DNA of 63,881 nucleotides from Nitrospinaceae bacterium (GCA_023271875.1 JALPWY010000005.1:1-63881); one strand, 5' to 3'. Numbered from the stretch's first letter, positions 27,953 to 36,194 are shown. Made by a program: numbers and translations. Notes: generated by a model not told the origin, from the letters alone.

Positions 27953-28735
27953 CTAGATTTTTTCTAGCCACTTTTTTGTAAGTCCCACTGCAACGGCAAT
28001 TTGTCCAGGGGTCATCTTCTTTTCTATGATGTCCGCATTTCTACGCCCAACTTCATTCCCGTTTATGCCAGAGATGTTGAACCACTTGTGAGCTTCTACA
28101 TAATCTTGCTCAACCCCTTGGCCCTTTTCATACATCAGGCCAAGGTTGGACTGGGCTCCAGTAATCTGCTGTTCTGCCGCAAGCCGATACCATTTGACTG
28201 CCTCCTTGTCATCACTAGGCACACTCCCTTCACCTTTGCTATACATCAACCCAAGATTGTATTGGGCCTGAGCATATCCTTGTTCTGCCGATAGTTTGAA
28301 CCACTTGATCGCTTCCTGGTAATCCTTGACAACTCCCTGACCCCTTCCGTGCATCACCCCAAGATTGTGCTGGGCTTGGGCTAATCCCTGCTCCGCCGCA
28401 AGTCGATACCATTTGACTGCCTCCTTATAATCCTGTTCAACTCCTTGTCCCTTTCCAAACATTAGCCCGAGGTTAGTTTGTGATTGAGCTAATCCCTGTT
28501 CCGCTGCAAGTCGATACCATTTGACTGCCTTCTTATCGTCTCGAGGTACTTCTTTTCCCCTACTAAACATCAGTCCAAGATTATATTCAGCTTCAGCAAT
28601 CCCCCGTTTAGCTAATAGTTCCCATTCTCCAAATGTCATTTTGTAATCCTTCGGTTTGCAGGTATCCAATGCATTGTATCTGCAAAAACAGTCTAAAATA
28701 GGATAGAGAACCTTAATTATCCAATCACGATACAT
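27953..28735 (-). CDS. Sel1-like repeat (SLR/TPR) protein
   Basis: A 260-residue protein made of about five 36-residue Sel1 repeats (pattern AEYNLGLMFSRG ... DDKKAVKWYRLAAEQGLAQ). A short C-terminal helix follows (GQIAVAVGLTKKWLEKI). Sel1 repeats form solenoids for protein-protein contact. The repeats are nearly identical at DNA level, so recent internal duplication is likely. No signal peptide is evident. The N-terminus has a few cysteines (LDCFCRY, DTCK). The partner is unknown. Confidence 0.88.
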   Translation of the reverse strand: MYRDWIIKVLYPILDCFCRYNALDTCKPKDYKMTFGEWELLAKRGIAEAEYNLGLMFSRGKEVPRDDKKAVKWYRLAAEQGLAQSQTNLGLMFGKGQGVEQDYKEAVKWYRLAAEQGLAQAQHNLGVMHGRGQGVVKDYQEAIKWFKLSAEQGYAQAQYNLGLMYSKGEGSVPSDDKEAVKWYRLAAEQQITGAQSNLGLMYEKGQGVEQDYVEAHKWFNISGINGNEVGRRNADIIEKKMTPGQIAVAVGLTKKWLEKI

Positions 28736-28760
28736 CTAAATAAACAGGCACTAAACTAAT

Positions 28761-29063
28761 TTAAACTTCCACGCTGATTTCACCATTTTCTACCTTAACC
28801 GAAAAATTTTTCATTTTAACCTGAGGATTCATAAGACATTCGCCATTTGTAATATTGTATTGCCAACCATGCAAAGGACAGGTAATTGTGTCTCCATCCA
28901 ATTCGCCTTCGCCTAAAGAACCTCCTTTGTGTTTGCAAGTATCTTCAATGGCAAAAATTTCCCCGCTCTTATTAAATACTGCTATGGTTTGACCTTCTAT
29001 TGTAAATGTTTTACCTGTTCCTTCGTCAATATCGGATGTTTTCCCTACTATATGTTCGGGCAT
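28761..29063 (-). CDS. Rieske-type 2Fe-2S ferredoxin
   Basis: A 100-residue stand-alone Rieske domain. Cluster ligands are DTCKHKG (C-x-H) and ITCPLHGWQYN (C-x2-H), with the family GE.EL.GD.I spacing. Such proteins serve as ferredoxin components of ring-hydroxylating or nitrite-reductase small-subunit-like systems. No terminal oxygenase is adjacent. GGAG lies 9 bases before ATG 29063. The intradiol dioxygenase at 32.6 kb is a non-haem enzyme but does not need a Rieske donor, so no functional link is drawn. Confidence 0.88.
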   Translation of the reverse strand: MPEHIVGKTSDIDEGTGKTFTIEGQTIAVFNKSGEIFAIEDTCKHKGGSLGEGELDGDTITCPLHGWQYNITNGECLMNPQVKMKNFSVKVENGEISVEV

Positions 29064-29141
29064 GATTCTTTCTCCGTTTTAGTTTTTGATTTAAAGGGTG
29101 GTTCTTTTTTAAAAATGATTCATCTTTGTGAATACTTTTAT

Positions 29142-30080
29142 TTATTTGTCAGCGGCCACTTGTTTTTGAATGGAGTTAAATACTGATAAAGCTTGAGCCA
29201 CCATGGCTCCTGTATCGCCAGTGTTTTCTGGTAATAATATAGTGTTTGTTTCTTTCGCCAAGTTAGAAAAGGCCTGGATATATTGTTCGGCTACCCTCAG
29301 CGCGACAGCCTTTTCTCCTCCTCTTTTCTCAATAGAGGTGGCAACGAGTTCGATACCTTTTGCCGTTGCTTCTGCTACCGCCAATATTGCTTCGGCTTCG
29401 CCCTTAGCGCGATTAATTTGATCGGTCATTGCTGCTTCAGATTTTAAAATAACCTCTTTCTTTCCACCTTCGGCAATATTAATTTGTGATTGTCGCTTCC
29501 CTTCTGAATCAAGGACTTCAGCACGCTTTTGCCTTTCCGCTGCCACTTGAAGCTCCATTGCTTGCCTGACATTATCTGGAGGAGTAATATCCTTGATTTC
29601 ATATCTCAAGCATTGGATACCCCATACGGTGGACGCTTCATTTATACTTTGAACAATATTTGCATTGAGGGTGTCTCTTTCTTCAAAGGTTTTGTCCAGT
29701 GTTATTTTCCCAAGCTCAGATCTCATGGTAGTTTGAGCCAGTTGACTAATAGCATATCTTGGATCACGTACACCGTAGGATGCTTGTTTAGGGTCAGTTA
29801 TTTTTATATATAAAATTCCGTCAATAATAAGAGTAACGTTGTCCTTTGTAATAGCTGTCTGACTGGGGATATCAAAGGCATCTTCCTTCAACGAGTGTTT
29901 ATAGGCAATGGAGTCAATAAAGGGGATAATAAAGTTTAATCCAGCTCTTAAAGTAATTTGAAAACGCCCCAGTCTTTCTACTATCCAAGCCTGTTGCTGG
30001 GGCACCAACTTGACGCCTCTGGTAACGGTTAAAAATACAAGAAATGCTATGGTAAGATATGTGAAATTTACAGTTTCCAC
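29142..30080 (-). CDS. SPFH/stomatin-like protein (paraslipin type)
   Basis: A 312-residue membrane-anchored scaffold protein. An N-terminal hydrophobic segment (FTYLTIAFLVFLTVT) is followed by the band-7/SPFH domain with VPQQQAWIVERLGRF, YKHSLKEDAFDIPSQTAIT and WGIQCLRYEIKDITPP, then a coiled-coil rich in Glu/Ala (~190-260) and a C-terminal tail. The start is GTG at 30080, directed by GGAGGAG. It lies directly downstream of an NfeD-family gene on the same strand. SPFH-NfeD pairs organise membrane microdomains. Confidence 0.93.
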   Translation of the reverse strand: METVNFTYLTIAFLVFLTVTRGVKLVPQQQAWIVERLGRFQITLRAGLNFIIPFIDSIAYKHSLKEDAFDIPSQTAITKDNVTLIIDGILYIKITDPKQASYGVRDPRYAISQLAQTTMRSELGKITLDKTFEERDTLNANIVQSINEASTVWGIQCLRYEIKDITPPDNVRQAMELQVAAERQKRAEVLDSEGKRQSQINIAEGGKKEVILKSEAAMTDQINRAKGEAEAILAVAEATAKGIELVATSIEKRGGEKAVALRVAEQYIQAFSNLAKETNTILLPENTGDTGAMVAQALSVFNSIQKQVAADK

Positions 30081-30121
30081 TCACTCCTCCTGGCGTTTAT
30101 AAATTTAATTTAGGCACAATT

Positions 30122-30574
30122 TTAAGAGTTGGGACGAACTATAAGAATGCCATTAGAAACTTCCACAATGGTTACTTCTGTTCCGGGGGCTAAGTGAACT
30201 TTCTCTTCAGTTTCTAAAGGAAACTTACACTTCATAATTGATCCTGACCATTTCACTTTACCAATTTGTCCGGATTTAATTGGGTCACCACAAACAACAG
30301 CTATGCTTCCGACCATATCGTCAAATCCTGATTGAGGAGATTTTATAAAATTTTTCAAAGGCCTCCAAAGAGCAGCAGCCCAAAATCCAGTTATTAAAAA
30401 GAATGTAATAAACTGAACAGTTGGGCTTTCGATCCAACCTGTAATTAAAGCTACTCCAACACAAATAGCACTAAGTCCTGCAAAAAGAAGTCCCGCTCCC
30501 GGTAACAAAGTAACTTCAAATGCAATTAAAACACTACCTGCTATAAGCCATAAAATGCTTGGAGAGAGTTCCAT
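30122..30574 (-). CDS. NfeD-family membrane protein
   Basis: A 150-residue short NfeD protein: about four transmembrane helices (ILWLIAGSVLIAFEVTLLPG, GLLFAGLSAICVGVALITGW, FFLITGFWAAALW) and a C-terminal OB-fold (GSIAVVCGDPIKSGQIGKVKW ... VTIVEVSNGILIVRP). It is the membrane partner of the SPFH gene immediately downstream (41 bases). ATG 30574 is chosen over a non-ATG start ten codons upstream because the first hydrophobic helix then starts normally. It lacks the ClpP-like protease domain of long NfeDs. Confidence 0.88.
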   Translation of the reverse strand: MELSPSILWLIAGSVLIAFEVTLLPGAGLLFAGLSAICVGVALITGWIESPTVQFITFFLITGFWAAALWRPLKNFIKSPQSGFDDMVGSIAVVCGDPIKSGQIGKVKWSGSIMKCKFPLETEEKVHLAPGTEVTIVEVSNGILIVRPNS

Positions 30575-30647
30575 TAGGTACCTAACTTTATTTTTTCTAT
30601 ACACTGAACTTATTACGGTGGGGAGTCAAGAGCGGTAAAAAATACAC

Positions 30648-30877
30648 TGTGTCAGATTTGTGCTAATCTGATACATACTTCTTGGCATTTAGTGACACAA
30701 AACACAACGAGCGTCACCGTAAGTATAATTAAAATAAGGGTTAATAAGCTGCACCCATGCTTTTGGGGCAGGGGGTCGGGGGTTCAAATCCTCTCGCCCC
30801 GACCATTTAAAACAAGGGGTTACGGTTTAAGCCGTAGCCATTTTTTTGTTTGGGGTGGCATCTGGGGTGGCAAAGGG
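30648..30877 (+). repeat. Repeat R2: tRNA-Pro 3'-half attachment-site-like element
   Basis: Second and best-kept copy. After the conserved TTGGCATTTAGTGACACAA block comes the tRNA-Pro(UGG) 3' half at 30757-30805: anticodon region, variable loop, T arm GGGGGTTCAAATCCTCT, acceptor strand CGCCCCG, discriminator A and encoded CCA. A terminator follows, then two exact TGGGGTGGCA direct repeats 12 bases apart. The tRNA 5' half is absent. It separates the NfeD/SPFH segment from the TPR/dioxygenase segment. No integrase lies on either side. Confidence 0.8.
30816..30847 (+). terminator. Terminator inside repeat R2
   Basis: GGGTTACGG / CCGTAGCC hairpin followed by seven T residues, equivalent to those in R1 and R3. 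Confidence 0.75.
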
Positions 30878-30907
30878 AGGGTAAATTGTACCATTCGACA
30901 AATATGA

Positions 30908-31689
30908 AGAACTCCTTAGCAAGGAAGCAAAAAGTTTTTGAAAAAACAATTTAACCTTCATAAGCCATTTTGCACCCTTCAATTAATTAGTTACTTGGTA
31001 AATTACTTCTCATTAACTTTTGTGCGTGACCCACTACATGATTATTTTTTTAATTAAAATTAGTTTTTAGAATGAACTAATTGGTTCTGGGATTATCCAA
31101 TAAGAAATTAAGGGTATTTTATGATCCAGCTTTACAGTTCATTTTTTCCTGTATTTTCTAACTCTCAGTAGGACAATAATTTGCTTGCTTTAAACGCATT
31201 AAATTTATTATTTTTTTTGTTTTAGATTTTTTTTCAGATTTATTTATATTATCCGAGAATAAATCCCAATATCTCTTGCTTAACATTTCACTTGTGAATG
31301 TTTTTTTAATTTGCTTTTGGCATCTAGAATTTGAACTTTATAGAACATAAACTGCTCCAATAATTAGTGAGAATTATGCTGATACCTTGTTAGGAATAAT
31401 TCTCTAAAAAATTTTTATAACTCTATAATCCTATAGATACGATTCTTCGATTAACGCGCCGTTAAAAAATTATTAAAAGGACATTAATTTTTTGTGAAAT
31501 TTCTTTAATCTCTAATGTATTAATATTTCTGAGAATTAATTTTGGTGGGATTTTTTCGAGGAGAGAGCTTTAAGTTATTATGCCTGTCTAGATATCACCA
31601 AACGGTTTCCATAAAGAACTGATTTAATAGGCGTGCATTTTACTTTATGACAACTAAATAGCCTATGAAATGGAATCTGTTTAAAAGAA
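30908..31689. other. AT-rich non-coding stretch right of R2
   Basis: About 780 very AT-rich bases with many stops in all frames, no hairpin of note and no recognisable protein blocks. It looks like decayed sequence, consistent with the remnant that follows at 31690. Confidence 0.5.
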
Positions 31690-31812
31690 CGGTGATGTGG
31701 CAATCATAGGTTCTTGAGATTTTATCATTTTAATACGTTAGCATGACACTGTTCGTTTTTTATACAGCTGTTGCAGTTGCCTAAATTGGAGGTTGTTTTG
31801 CCTTCTAGTTGC
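31690..31812 (+). repeat. Remnant duplicate of the M28/YnfA junction
   Basis: About 120 bases align by eye with 26033-26165 (shared blocks GGTGATGT.GCAAT, GTTCTTG.GATTTT, GCAGTTGCCTAAATT, TGTTTTGCCTTCT). They cover the region after the M28 pseudogene and the first codons of the YnfA pseudogene. The rest of YnfA is missing, cut off just before the TPR gene. It is a second sign that the two island segments once carried the same cargo. Confidence 0.7.
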
Positions 31813-31826
31813 GGTACTTTAATGTT

Positions 31827-32321
31827 ATGAAAACCAAACGGCTCACATTTTTACTTTCTTTGACTGCGCTCTTTTATTTCCTGCTTGCTTTGCCAAGTGC
31901 TATTTTTAGCGAAAGCAGGACAGGGTACGATGGAGCAGGTAACTATATCCCTGATATTTTAATCGATGAAAAGGAAAGCCGAAAACTCGTGACAAATCGA
32001 CTTGAAGGCAAGCGACAAGAATTTATTGAAAAGATTAAAAAAACCCCTACAAACTATCTGTATTACTATTATTTGGGTAATATTTATCTTGAGATGAAAC
32101 GCCCTGCAGAGGCGATTATTTCCTTTGAAGGAGTCATAAAACTAAATCCTGGAAATGGTAAAGCCCATTACCAATTGGCAAAAGCTTATGATCAGGTTAA
32201 TGATGCCTCCAGAGCAATAAGACATGTTGCAATAGCAAGTCAGATTTTTAAAGACAACTTAGATCTACATTGGCAGACAAAAGTAAATGTATTTTTATTA
32301 CAGCTTCGAGAACAAGAGTAA
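31827..32321 (+). CDS. Secreted/anchored TPR protein
   Basis: A 164-residue protein with an N-terminal signal or anchor (FLLSLTALFYFLLALPSAIF). Two to three TPR motifs follow (NYLYYYYLGNIYLEMKRPAEAIISFEGVIKLNPGNGKAHYQLAKAYDQ, read in parts). ATG 31827 is preferred over TTG 31809. TPRs mediate protein contacts, probably periplasmic here. The partner is unknown. It is the first intact gene right of R2. Confidence 0.75.
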   Translation: MKTKRLTFLLSLTALFYFLLALPSAIFSESRTGYDGAGNYIPDILIDEKESRKLVTNRLEGKRQEFIEKIKKTPTNYLYYYYLGNIYLEMKRPAEAIISFEGVIKLNPGNGKAHYQLAKAYDQVNDASRAIRHVAIASQIFKDNLDLHWQTKVNVFLLQLREQE

Positions 32322-32563
32322 TCACAGCTATATAGAATTTATAATATATTAACCATAAGGCTATCCCTATTTTTTAGGGTGATTATGTGCCTTAAATAAG
32401 AACGTACATATTTTGTTGAATGTGAAGTCCGGTTGTTGATGATCATTTCAATTTAATTTTCTTGTCATAAATTAATCTGCGGATATTTTTTTCAGTAGAC
32501 AAAAATGATCTAATTTTCAAACGCCTTTTGGGATAACTGTATGACTAATTATGAACGGGAAAA

Positions 32564-33223
32564 ATGAAAAATAACTTCAATCAACGAAGAAGAAACTTCT
32601 TAAAAAGGTCATTTGCATTAGGGGCGTTAATTACTTCCGATTGGCTAGTCCCTTCTTTTGTGTATTCAAATTGTAACCTGACGCCTCAAGAATCATCAGG
32701 CCCCTTTTATCCATTAAGTTATCCTCTAGATCAAGACAATGATCTAACCTATTTGAAAGATAAATCTCAAAAAGCTAATGGAGAAATTATATATATAAAG
32801 GGAGTTGTGCAGGGTGAAAACTGTGAGCCAGTTTCAAAAGCCACCATTGAAATTTGGCAGGCATGTGCCACGGGCCGATATAATCATCCGGAAGATCGAA
32901 ACCCGGCCGAACTCGACCCTAACTTTCAGTATTTTGGAAAAGCTATCACTAATGAACGGGGAGAATATGGATTTAAAACTATTAAGCCGGGTTCTTATCC
33001 TGCAAGCTGGTTTTGGACTCGTCCTCCTCATATACACTTTACAGTTCGTTCTCTAAAGCATACCGAACTAACCACCCAAATGTATTTTTCAGGTGAACCT
33101 TTAAATAGTAAAGACAGACTTCTCCAAAATCACTCAAAAGAAGAACAAGAAAAGAGTATTGTAACTTTCTACAAGGAGAAACAAAAACAAATCGGTCAAT
33201 TTAATTTAACTCTGAAAGGTTGA
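32564..33223 (+). CDS. Tat-exported intradiol ring-cleavage dioxygenase-like protein
   Basis: A 219-residue protein of the protocatechuate-3,4-dioxygenase beta-type fold. The N-terminus QRRRNFLKRSFALGALI is a twin-arginine-type signal. The Fe(III) ligands are visible: Tyr in CATGRYNHP, Tyr in PGSYPASW, and two His in RPPHIHFTV. The opening GPFYPL and TIEIWQAC segments are also family-typical. Exported intradiol-like enzymes are common in marine bacteria, usually with unknown aromatic substrates. No beta-ketoadipate genes are nearby, so a catabolic pathway cannot be claimed. Confidence 0.87.
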   Translation: MKNNFNQRRRNFLKRSFALGALITSDWLVPSFVYSNCNLTPQESSGPFYPLSYPLDQDNDLTYLKDKSQKANGEIIYIKGVVQGENCEPVSKATIEIWQACATGRYNHPEDRNPAELDPNFQYFGKAITNERGEYGFKTIKPGSYPASWFWTRPPHIHFTVRSLKHTELTTQMYFSGEPLNSKDRLLQNHSKEEQEKSIVTFYKEKQKQIGQFNLTLKG

Positions 33224-33268
33224 TAGTGATTATTAAATCTAAGGTTTATAGAAGTGAATCTGCTTAAA

Positions 33269-33895
33269 ATGAAAACCACTCACCGGCAGAGGAACATGTC
33301 TGGGAACGTAAAGTTAAGTTTACTAGCTCTGGTCTTTTTCCTAAGCGGCTGTGCTGGGGGAGGCGGCATTAGTCGAAGTCAATGTAGCTCCCAACAAGAT
33401 TGCAATCATCATATTACGTATTGGCAGAATGCAATTGACGCTGTTGTTCAGGCAAACTTCCCTAACGAAAAATTTAACGCTATTGTTCATTACAAAGATT
33501 TTAAAAACGCTTGGGTTACCACTGGGGAAAATATAAATATAACTGCATCACTGTTAGATACCTTGAACTTTAACCAATTGGTAGCGGTTGCTGCGCATGA
33601 AATTGCTCATTTAAAAATTATCAGTGGTAATCATCTTGAAATAGATCAAGTGGGCGTGGATTATTTAATAAAAGTAGGAATGCATGAAAAGGAATTTCTT
33701 ACACTTTTGTATTGGATGCAAGGATACTGCATGGATAACTATGATAATAGTTGTTCAAGTTATTACACATACATAGTAAGGATCGAGCAAATGGAAAAAT
33801 CGATGAGTGATGCTGACTGGCGCCTGGCATTACCAGACTTGGAAAAATTACTAAAAATCGACTCAGATGGGGGAGAAGATGGAGGTGGAGAATAA
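33269..33895 (+). CDS. Lipoprotein with HEXXH metalloprotease motif (M48-like)
   Basis: About 208 residues with a lipoprotein signal (SLLALVFFLSGC, lipobox LSGC). The body carries VAAHEIAHLKI, a zinc HEXXH motif, and downstream HLEIDQVGVDYLIK, resembling the Glu ligand region of M48 peptidases. A cysteine-rich insert (QCSSQQDC) follows the lipidated Cys. A Gly/Glu-rich tail ends the protein. Several starts are possible (GTG 33254, ATG 33269, ATG 33296). It is a probable membrane-anchored periplasmic or outer-membrane protease; substrate unknown. Confidence 0.75.
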   Translation: MKTTHRQRNMSGNVKLSLLALVFFLSGCAGGGGISRSQCSSQQDCNHHITYWQNAIDAVVQANFPNEKFNAIVHYKDFKNAWVTTGENINITASLLDTLNFNQLVAVAAHEIAHLKIISGNHLEIDQVGVDYLIKVGMHEKEFLTLLYWMQGYCMDNYDNSCSSYYTYIVRIEQMEKSMSDADWRLALPDLEKLLKIDSDGGEDGGGE

Positions 33896-33983
33896 TAGGT
33901 TTTAATTAACTCATCGAGAAAAGGCGAAAAAAATATCGTTCTTAGGAGTGACGGAGTAATTTATTTTCTTTTTTTAATTTTAG

Positions 33984-34661
33984 ATGTATTTTTTTATCTT
34001 AAAAATTTTTTGGTGGTCGTTTATACCCAACTCCATTTATGTCTTTTCCCCAAACTGTATATTTGCCCAAACCGAACATAATATGGCACTTATTCCGGCA
34101 GGAAACTTAATGCTTAATTCAAAATATGACGGCAAAGAAGTTTTCATTGACAATTTTTTTATGGATCGTTTTGAAGTGTCTCAAGAATCTTATGAAAAAA
34201 TTATTAACTTTAATCCATCTTTTTTTGTCGATAGGAAACGGCCTGTTGAAAAAGTAAACTGGTTTGAGGCAATGGAATATTGCCTGAAAATTGGGAAACG
34301 TTTACCGAACGAATGGGAATGGGAGTGGGCCGCTCGTTCGGGTAGTACATCAAAATTTTATTGGGGAAAAGAAGACCCCGAGCTGTATAGTTGGTTTAAG
34401 AAAAACTCAGAGAAAAAAACTCAGCCCGTAGGTCAAAAAATACCCAACTCCTACGGTTTGTTTGATATGTCGGGAAATGTTTGGGAGTGGACCGATAGTT
34501 ACCATGAAACAACGGGAGGCAAAGTGCTCAGAGGGGGGTCTTGGAGAAACTCAATGAATGCCATGCAATCTTCGAGGTGGATCACGAGTTTGCCAATACA
34601 CAGATTTCACTATGTAGGTTTTCGCTGCGCCACTTCGATACTTCCGACAAGCAACAATTGA
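33984..34661 (+). CDS. Formylglycine-generating-enzyme-fold (SUMF1-like) protein
   Basis: A 225-residue protein with an N-terminal hydrophobic export signal. The FGE/SUMF1 fold spans ~38-220: MALIPAGNLML, FFMDRFEVSQESYEKI, GKRLPNEWEWEWAARSG, NSYGLFDMSGNVWEWTDS, VLRGGSWRNS and YVGFRCA. The active-site cysteines that follow RGGS in true sulfatase-activating enzymes are not present (RGGSWRNSMN), so it is probably not an oxidase but a binding or other FGE-fold protein. It may be co-transcribed with the following gene (27 bases). Confidence 0.85.
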   Translation: MYFFILKIFWWSFIPNSIYVFSPNCIFAQTEHNMALIPAGNLMLNSKYDGKEVFIDNFFMDRFEVSQESYEKIINFNPSFFVDRKRPVEKVNWFEAMEYCLKIGKRLPNEWEWEWAARSGSTSKFYWGKEDPELYSWFKKNSEKKTQPVGQKIPNSYGLFDMSGNVWEWTDSYHETTGGKVLRGGSWRNSMNAMQSSRWITSLPIHRFHYVGFRCATSILPTSNN

Positions 34662-34687
34662 CTTATCCTGATAGAAGTTATTATGCA

Positions 34688-35239
34688 ATGCTAATAAGAC
34701 CCGTCCTCATAACCATGCTGCTCATAGTTCCGGCAACCCAACCGCTTGCCGGTCAAGATTTAATGTCTTACGCTTCCCGTGATCCACATGGTTGGAAGAA
34801 TTTTAAATGGGGCATGTCAAAAGAAGCTACAGTAAAGCTTGGCGCGAGAGTATTTAAGGATGAAAACGGGATTAATAGATTTGGTCTGCCTAAGTTGGAG
34901 ATCCTGTCCGGAAAATCTTTTTGGATGGATCTCAAGTTTTATTTTACTGACACGCAACTGGTTTATATCGAGCTTAATAGGCTTACTACTGACACCTGCC
35001 CGCAAAAAGAATTTGATACTCTTCTAAAACAACTACAAAGTCAATTTGGAACCGAGAAAGAGTCTAAAAACCTTGAATATCCCAACTCCAAGCTTTCCAG
35101 TCGCGTGTGGGCAGTGGGGACTACAAAAACCAAACTGATCCGCCATTGCTCCAAAGAAAGAAAAACTGTGCTCGTTCCTGACTATTCAGTGAGTGTTATC
35201 TATGAAAGGAGAAACGAGATAGAGCCTTGGAATCAGTAG
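34688..35239 (+). CDS. Secreted protein of unknown function
   Basis: A 183-residue protein with a signal peptide (MLIRPVLITMLLIVPATQPLAG). The mature region contains HGWKNFKWGMSKEATVKLGA, reminiscent of small secreted proteins with an F.W..S.e.v motif, a beta-rich middle (ILSGKSFWMDLKFYFTDTQLVYIEL) and two conserved-looking Cys. The open frame extends upstream into the FGE-fold gene, but ATG 34688 gives the signal peptide. The last ~50 bases and flank recur, decayed, at 27363-27465. Confidence 0.65.
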   Translation: MLIRPVLITMLLIVPATQPLAGQDLMSYASRDPHGWKNFKWGMSKEATVKLGARVFKDENGINRFGLPKLEILSGKSFWMDLKFYFTDTQLVYIELNRLTTDTCPQKEFDTLLKQLQSQFGTEKESKNLEYPNSKLSSRVWAVGTTKTKLIRHCSKERKTVLVPDYSVSVIYERRNEIEPWNQ

Positions 35240-35330
35240 GTACACGAAATTTTATTCTCAGACAAAACCCTACACATATAAATATAATCCAACTAGCAAC
35301 CGAATAAGCGAAAAAAAACACGGGCCCAAA

Positions 35331-35549
35331 TTTCTTCCAATCTGATAGGCACTTCTTGGCATTTAGTGACACAACACGCAACGAGCGTTACCGTAAGTCT
35401 TATTAAAATAAGGGTTAATAAATTATTCCTAGGCTTTGGGAGCAGGTGATCGGAGGTTCAAATCCTTTTGCCCCGACCATTTAAAACGATAGGTTACGGT
35501 TTAGGCCGTAGCCCATTTTTTGTTGTGGGTAACAGTATGGGTAACAAAT
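35331..35549 (+). repeat. Repeat R3: tRNA-Pro 3'-half attachment-site-like element
   Basis: Third copy. It has the conserved CTTGGCATTTAGTGACACAA block, the tRNA-Pro(UGG) 3' half at 35431-35479 (loop TTTGGGA, T arm GGAGGTTCAAATCCTTT, acceptor TGCCCCG, A, CCA), the terminator hairpin, and paired TGGGTAACA direct repeats 14 bases apart. These 9-mers differ in sequence from those of R2 but are identical to each other. Paired arm-like repeats that co-vary within a copy resemble integrase arm sites. It marks the right border of the second segment. Confidence 0.8.
35491..35521 (+). terminator. Terminator inside repeat R3
   Basis: GGTTACGG / CCGTAGCC hairpin and T-run, equivalent to those in R1 and R2. 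Confidence 0.75.
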
Positions 35550-35660
35550 GAAAGGGAAATTGCATTAATCTCCCCCTAACTGTAATAGAATAGTCCTATT
35601 GCTTACCATTGTTTGGAGTTTTATTGCTGGTCTTTAATTTAAATTAAAGGAGGGTTGGTC

Positions 35661-35858
35661 ATGAACAAGGACTCTTGGATTGCACTGATAATTGCCAGTA
35701 TTATTACCATCATAGCATCAACACCACTTTACTATTCCCGTGACTATTCCCACGGAGCAAAAGGTAAAATTTCGGAAGGTTCAGATACAAAAGCGACAGA
35801 ACCAATGAAGAGAATAGATCAAATTTCTGGTAGCCCTACTAAGTCCACCACACCATGA
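35661..35858 (+). CDS. Small membrane-anchored protein
   Basis: A 65-residue protein with one N-terminal hydrophobic segment (WIALIIASIITIIASTPLYY) and a polar tail (DTKATEPMKRIDQISGSPTK). ATG 35661 follows AAAGGAGGG with ideal spacing; a TTG two codons upstream is not favoured. Family unknown. It is the first gene right of R3. Confidence 0.6.
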   Translation: MNKDSWIALIIASIITIIASTPLYYSRDYSHGAKGKISEGSDTKATEPMKRIDQISGSPTKSTTP

Positions 35859-35947
35859 TAACAACAAAAACATACCTATAAATATTTTCGTCAATATTGG
35901 AATCTTTGATATAGGGTCTTATAGTCATATATAGAAGGGAGGAATAA

Positions 35948-36118
35948 ATGAAAAAACGAAAACTCTCCAAACCAACTCCCCGAGGAGTGCTGCCACTCAA
36001 GGAATTAGACAAGTTGATGACAGGCTTAGATCTCTGGGAAATGGACAAGCCCGCCCCCGAAGTGTTAGCACGGGGCCGAAAGATATGCCGGCCTTGGATT
36101 ATCTCCAAGGAAGCTTAA
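35948..36118 (+). CDS. 56-residue basic protein
   Basis: A small frame with an excellent Shine-Dalgarno (AAGGGAGG) 5-6 bases before ATG. It is Lys/Arg-rich at the N-terminus (MKKRKLSKPTPRGVLPLK) and contains LDKLMTGLDLWEMDKPAPE and GRKICRPWIISKEA. Soluble, no known motif. The RBS and codon pattern support a real gene. Function unknown. Confidence 0.5.
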   Translation: MKKRKLSKPTPRGVLPLKELDKLMTGLDLWEMDKPAPEVLARGRKICRPWIISKEA

Positions 36119-36194
36119 CCGCCCATCATTTTATAAAGGAGATAAAGAACTAGCGCGACTATGAGAAGAATTTTTTTATTACTACCTATGTTCA

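Noticed and set aside
33984-34661. Calling the FGE-fold protein a sulfatase-activating enzyme
   Set aside because: The cysteines after RGGS required for formylglycine formation are absent.
23349-35479. Complete tRNA genes at the three TTCAAATCC sites
   Set aside because: Only the 3' half (anticodon loop onward) can be folded. No D arm or 5' acceptor strand is present upstream in any copy.
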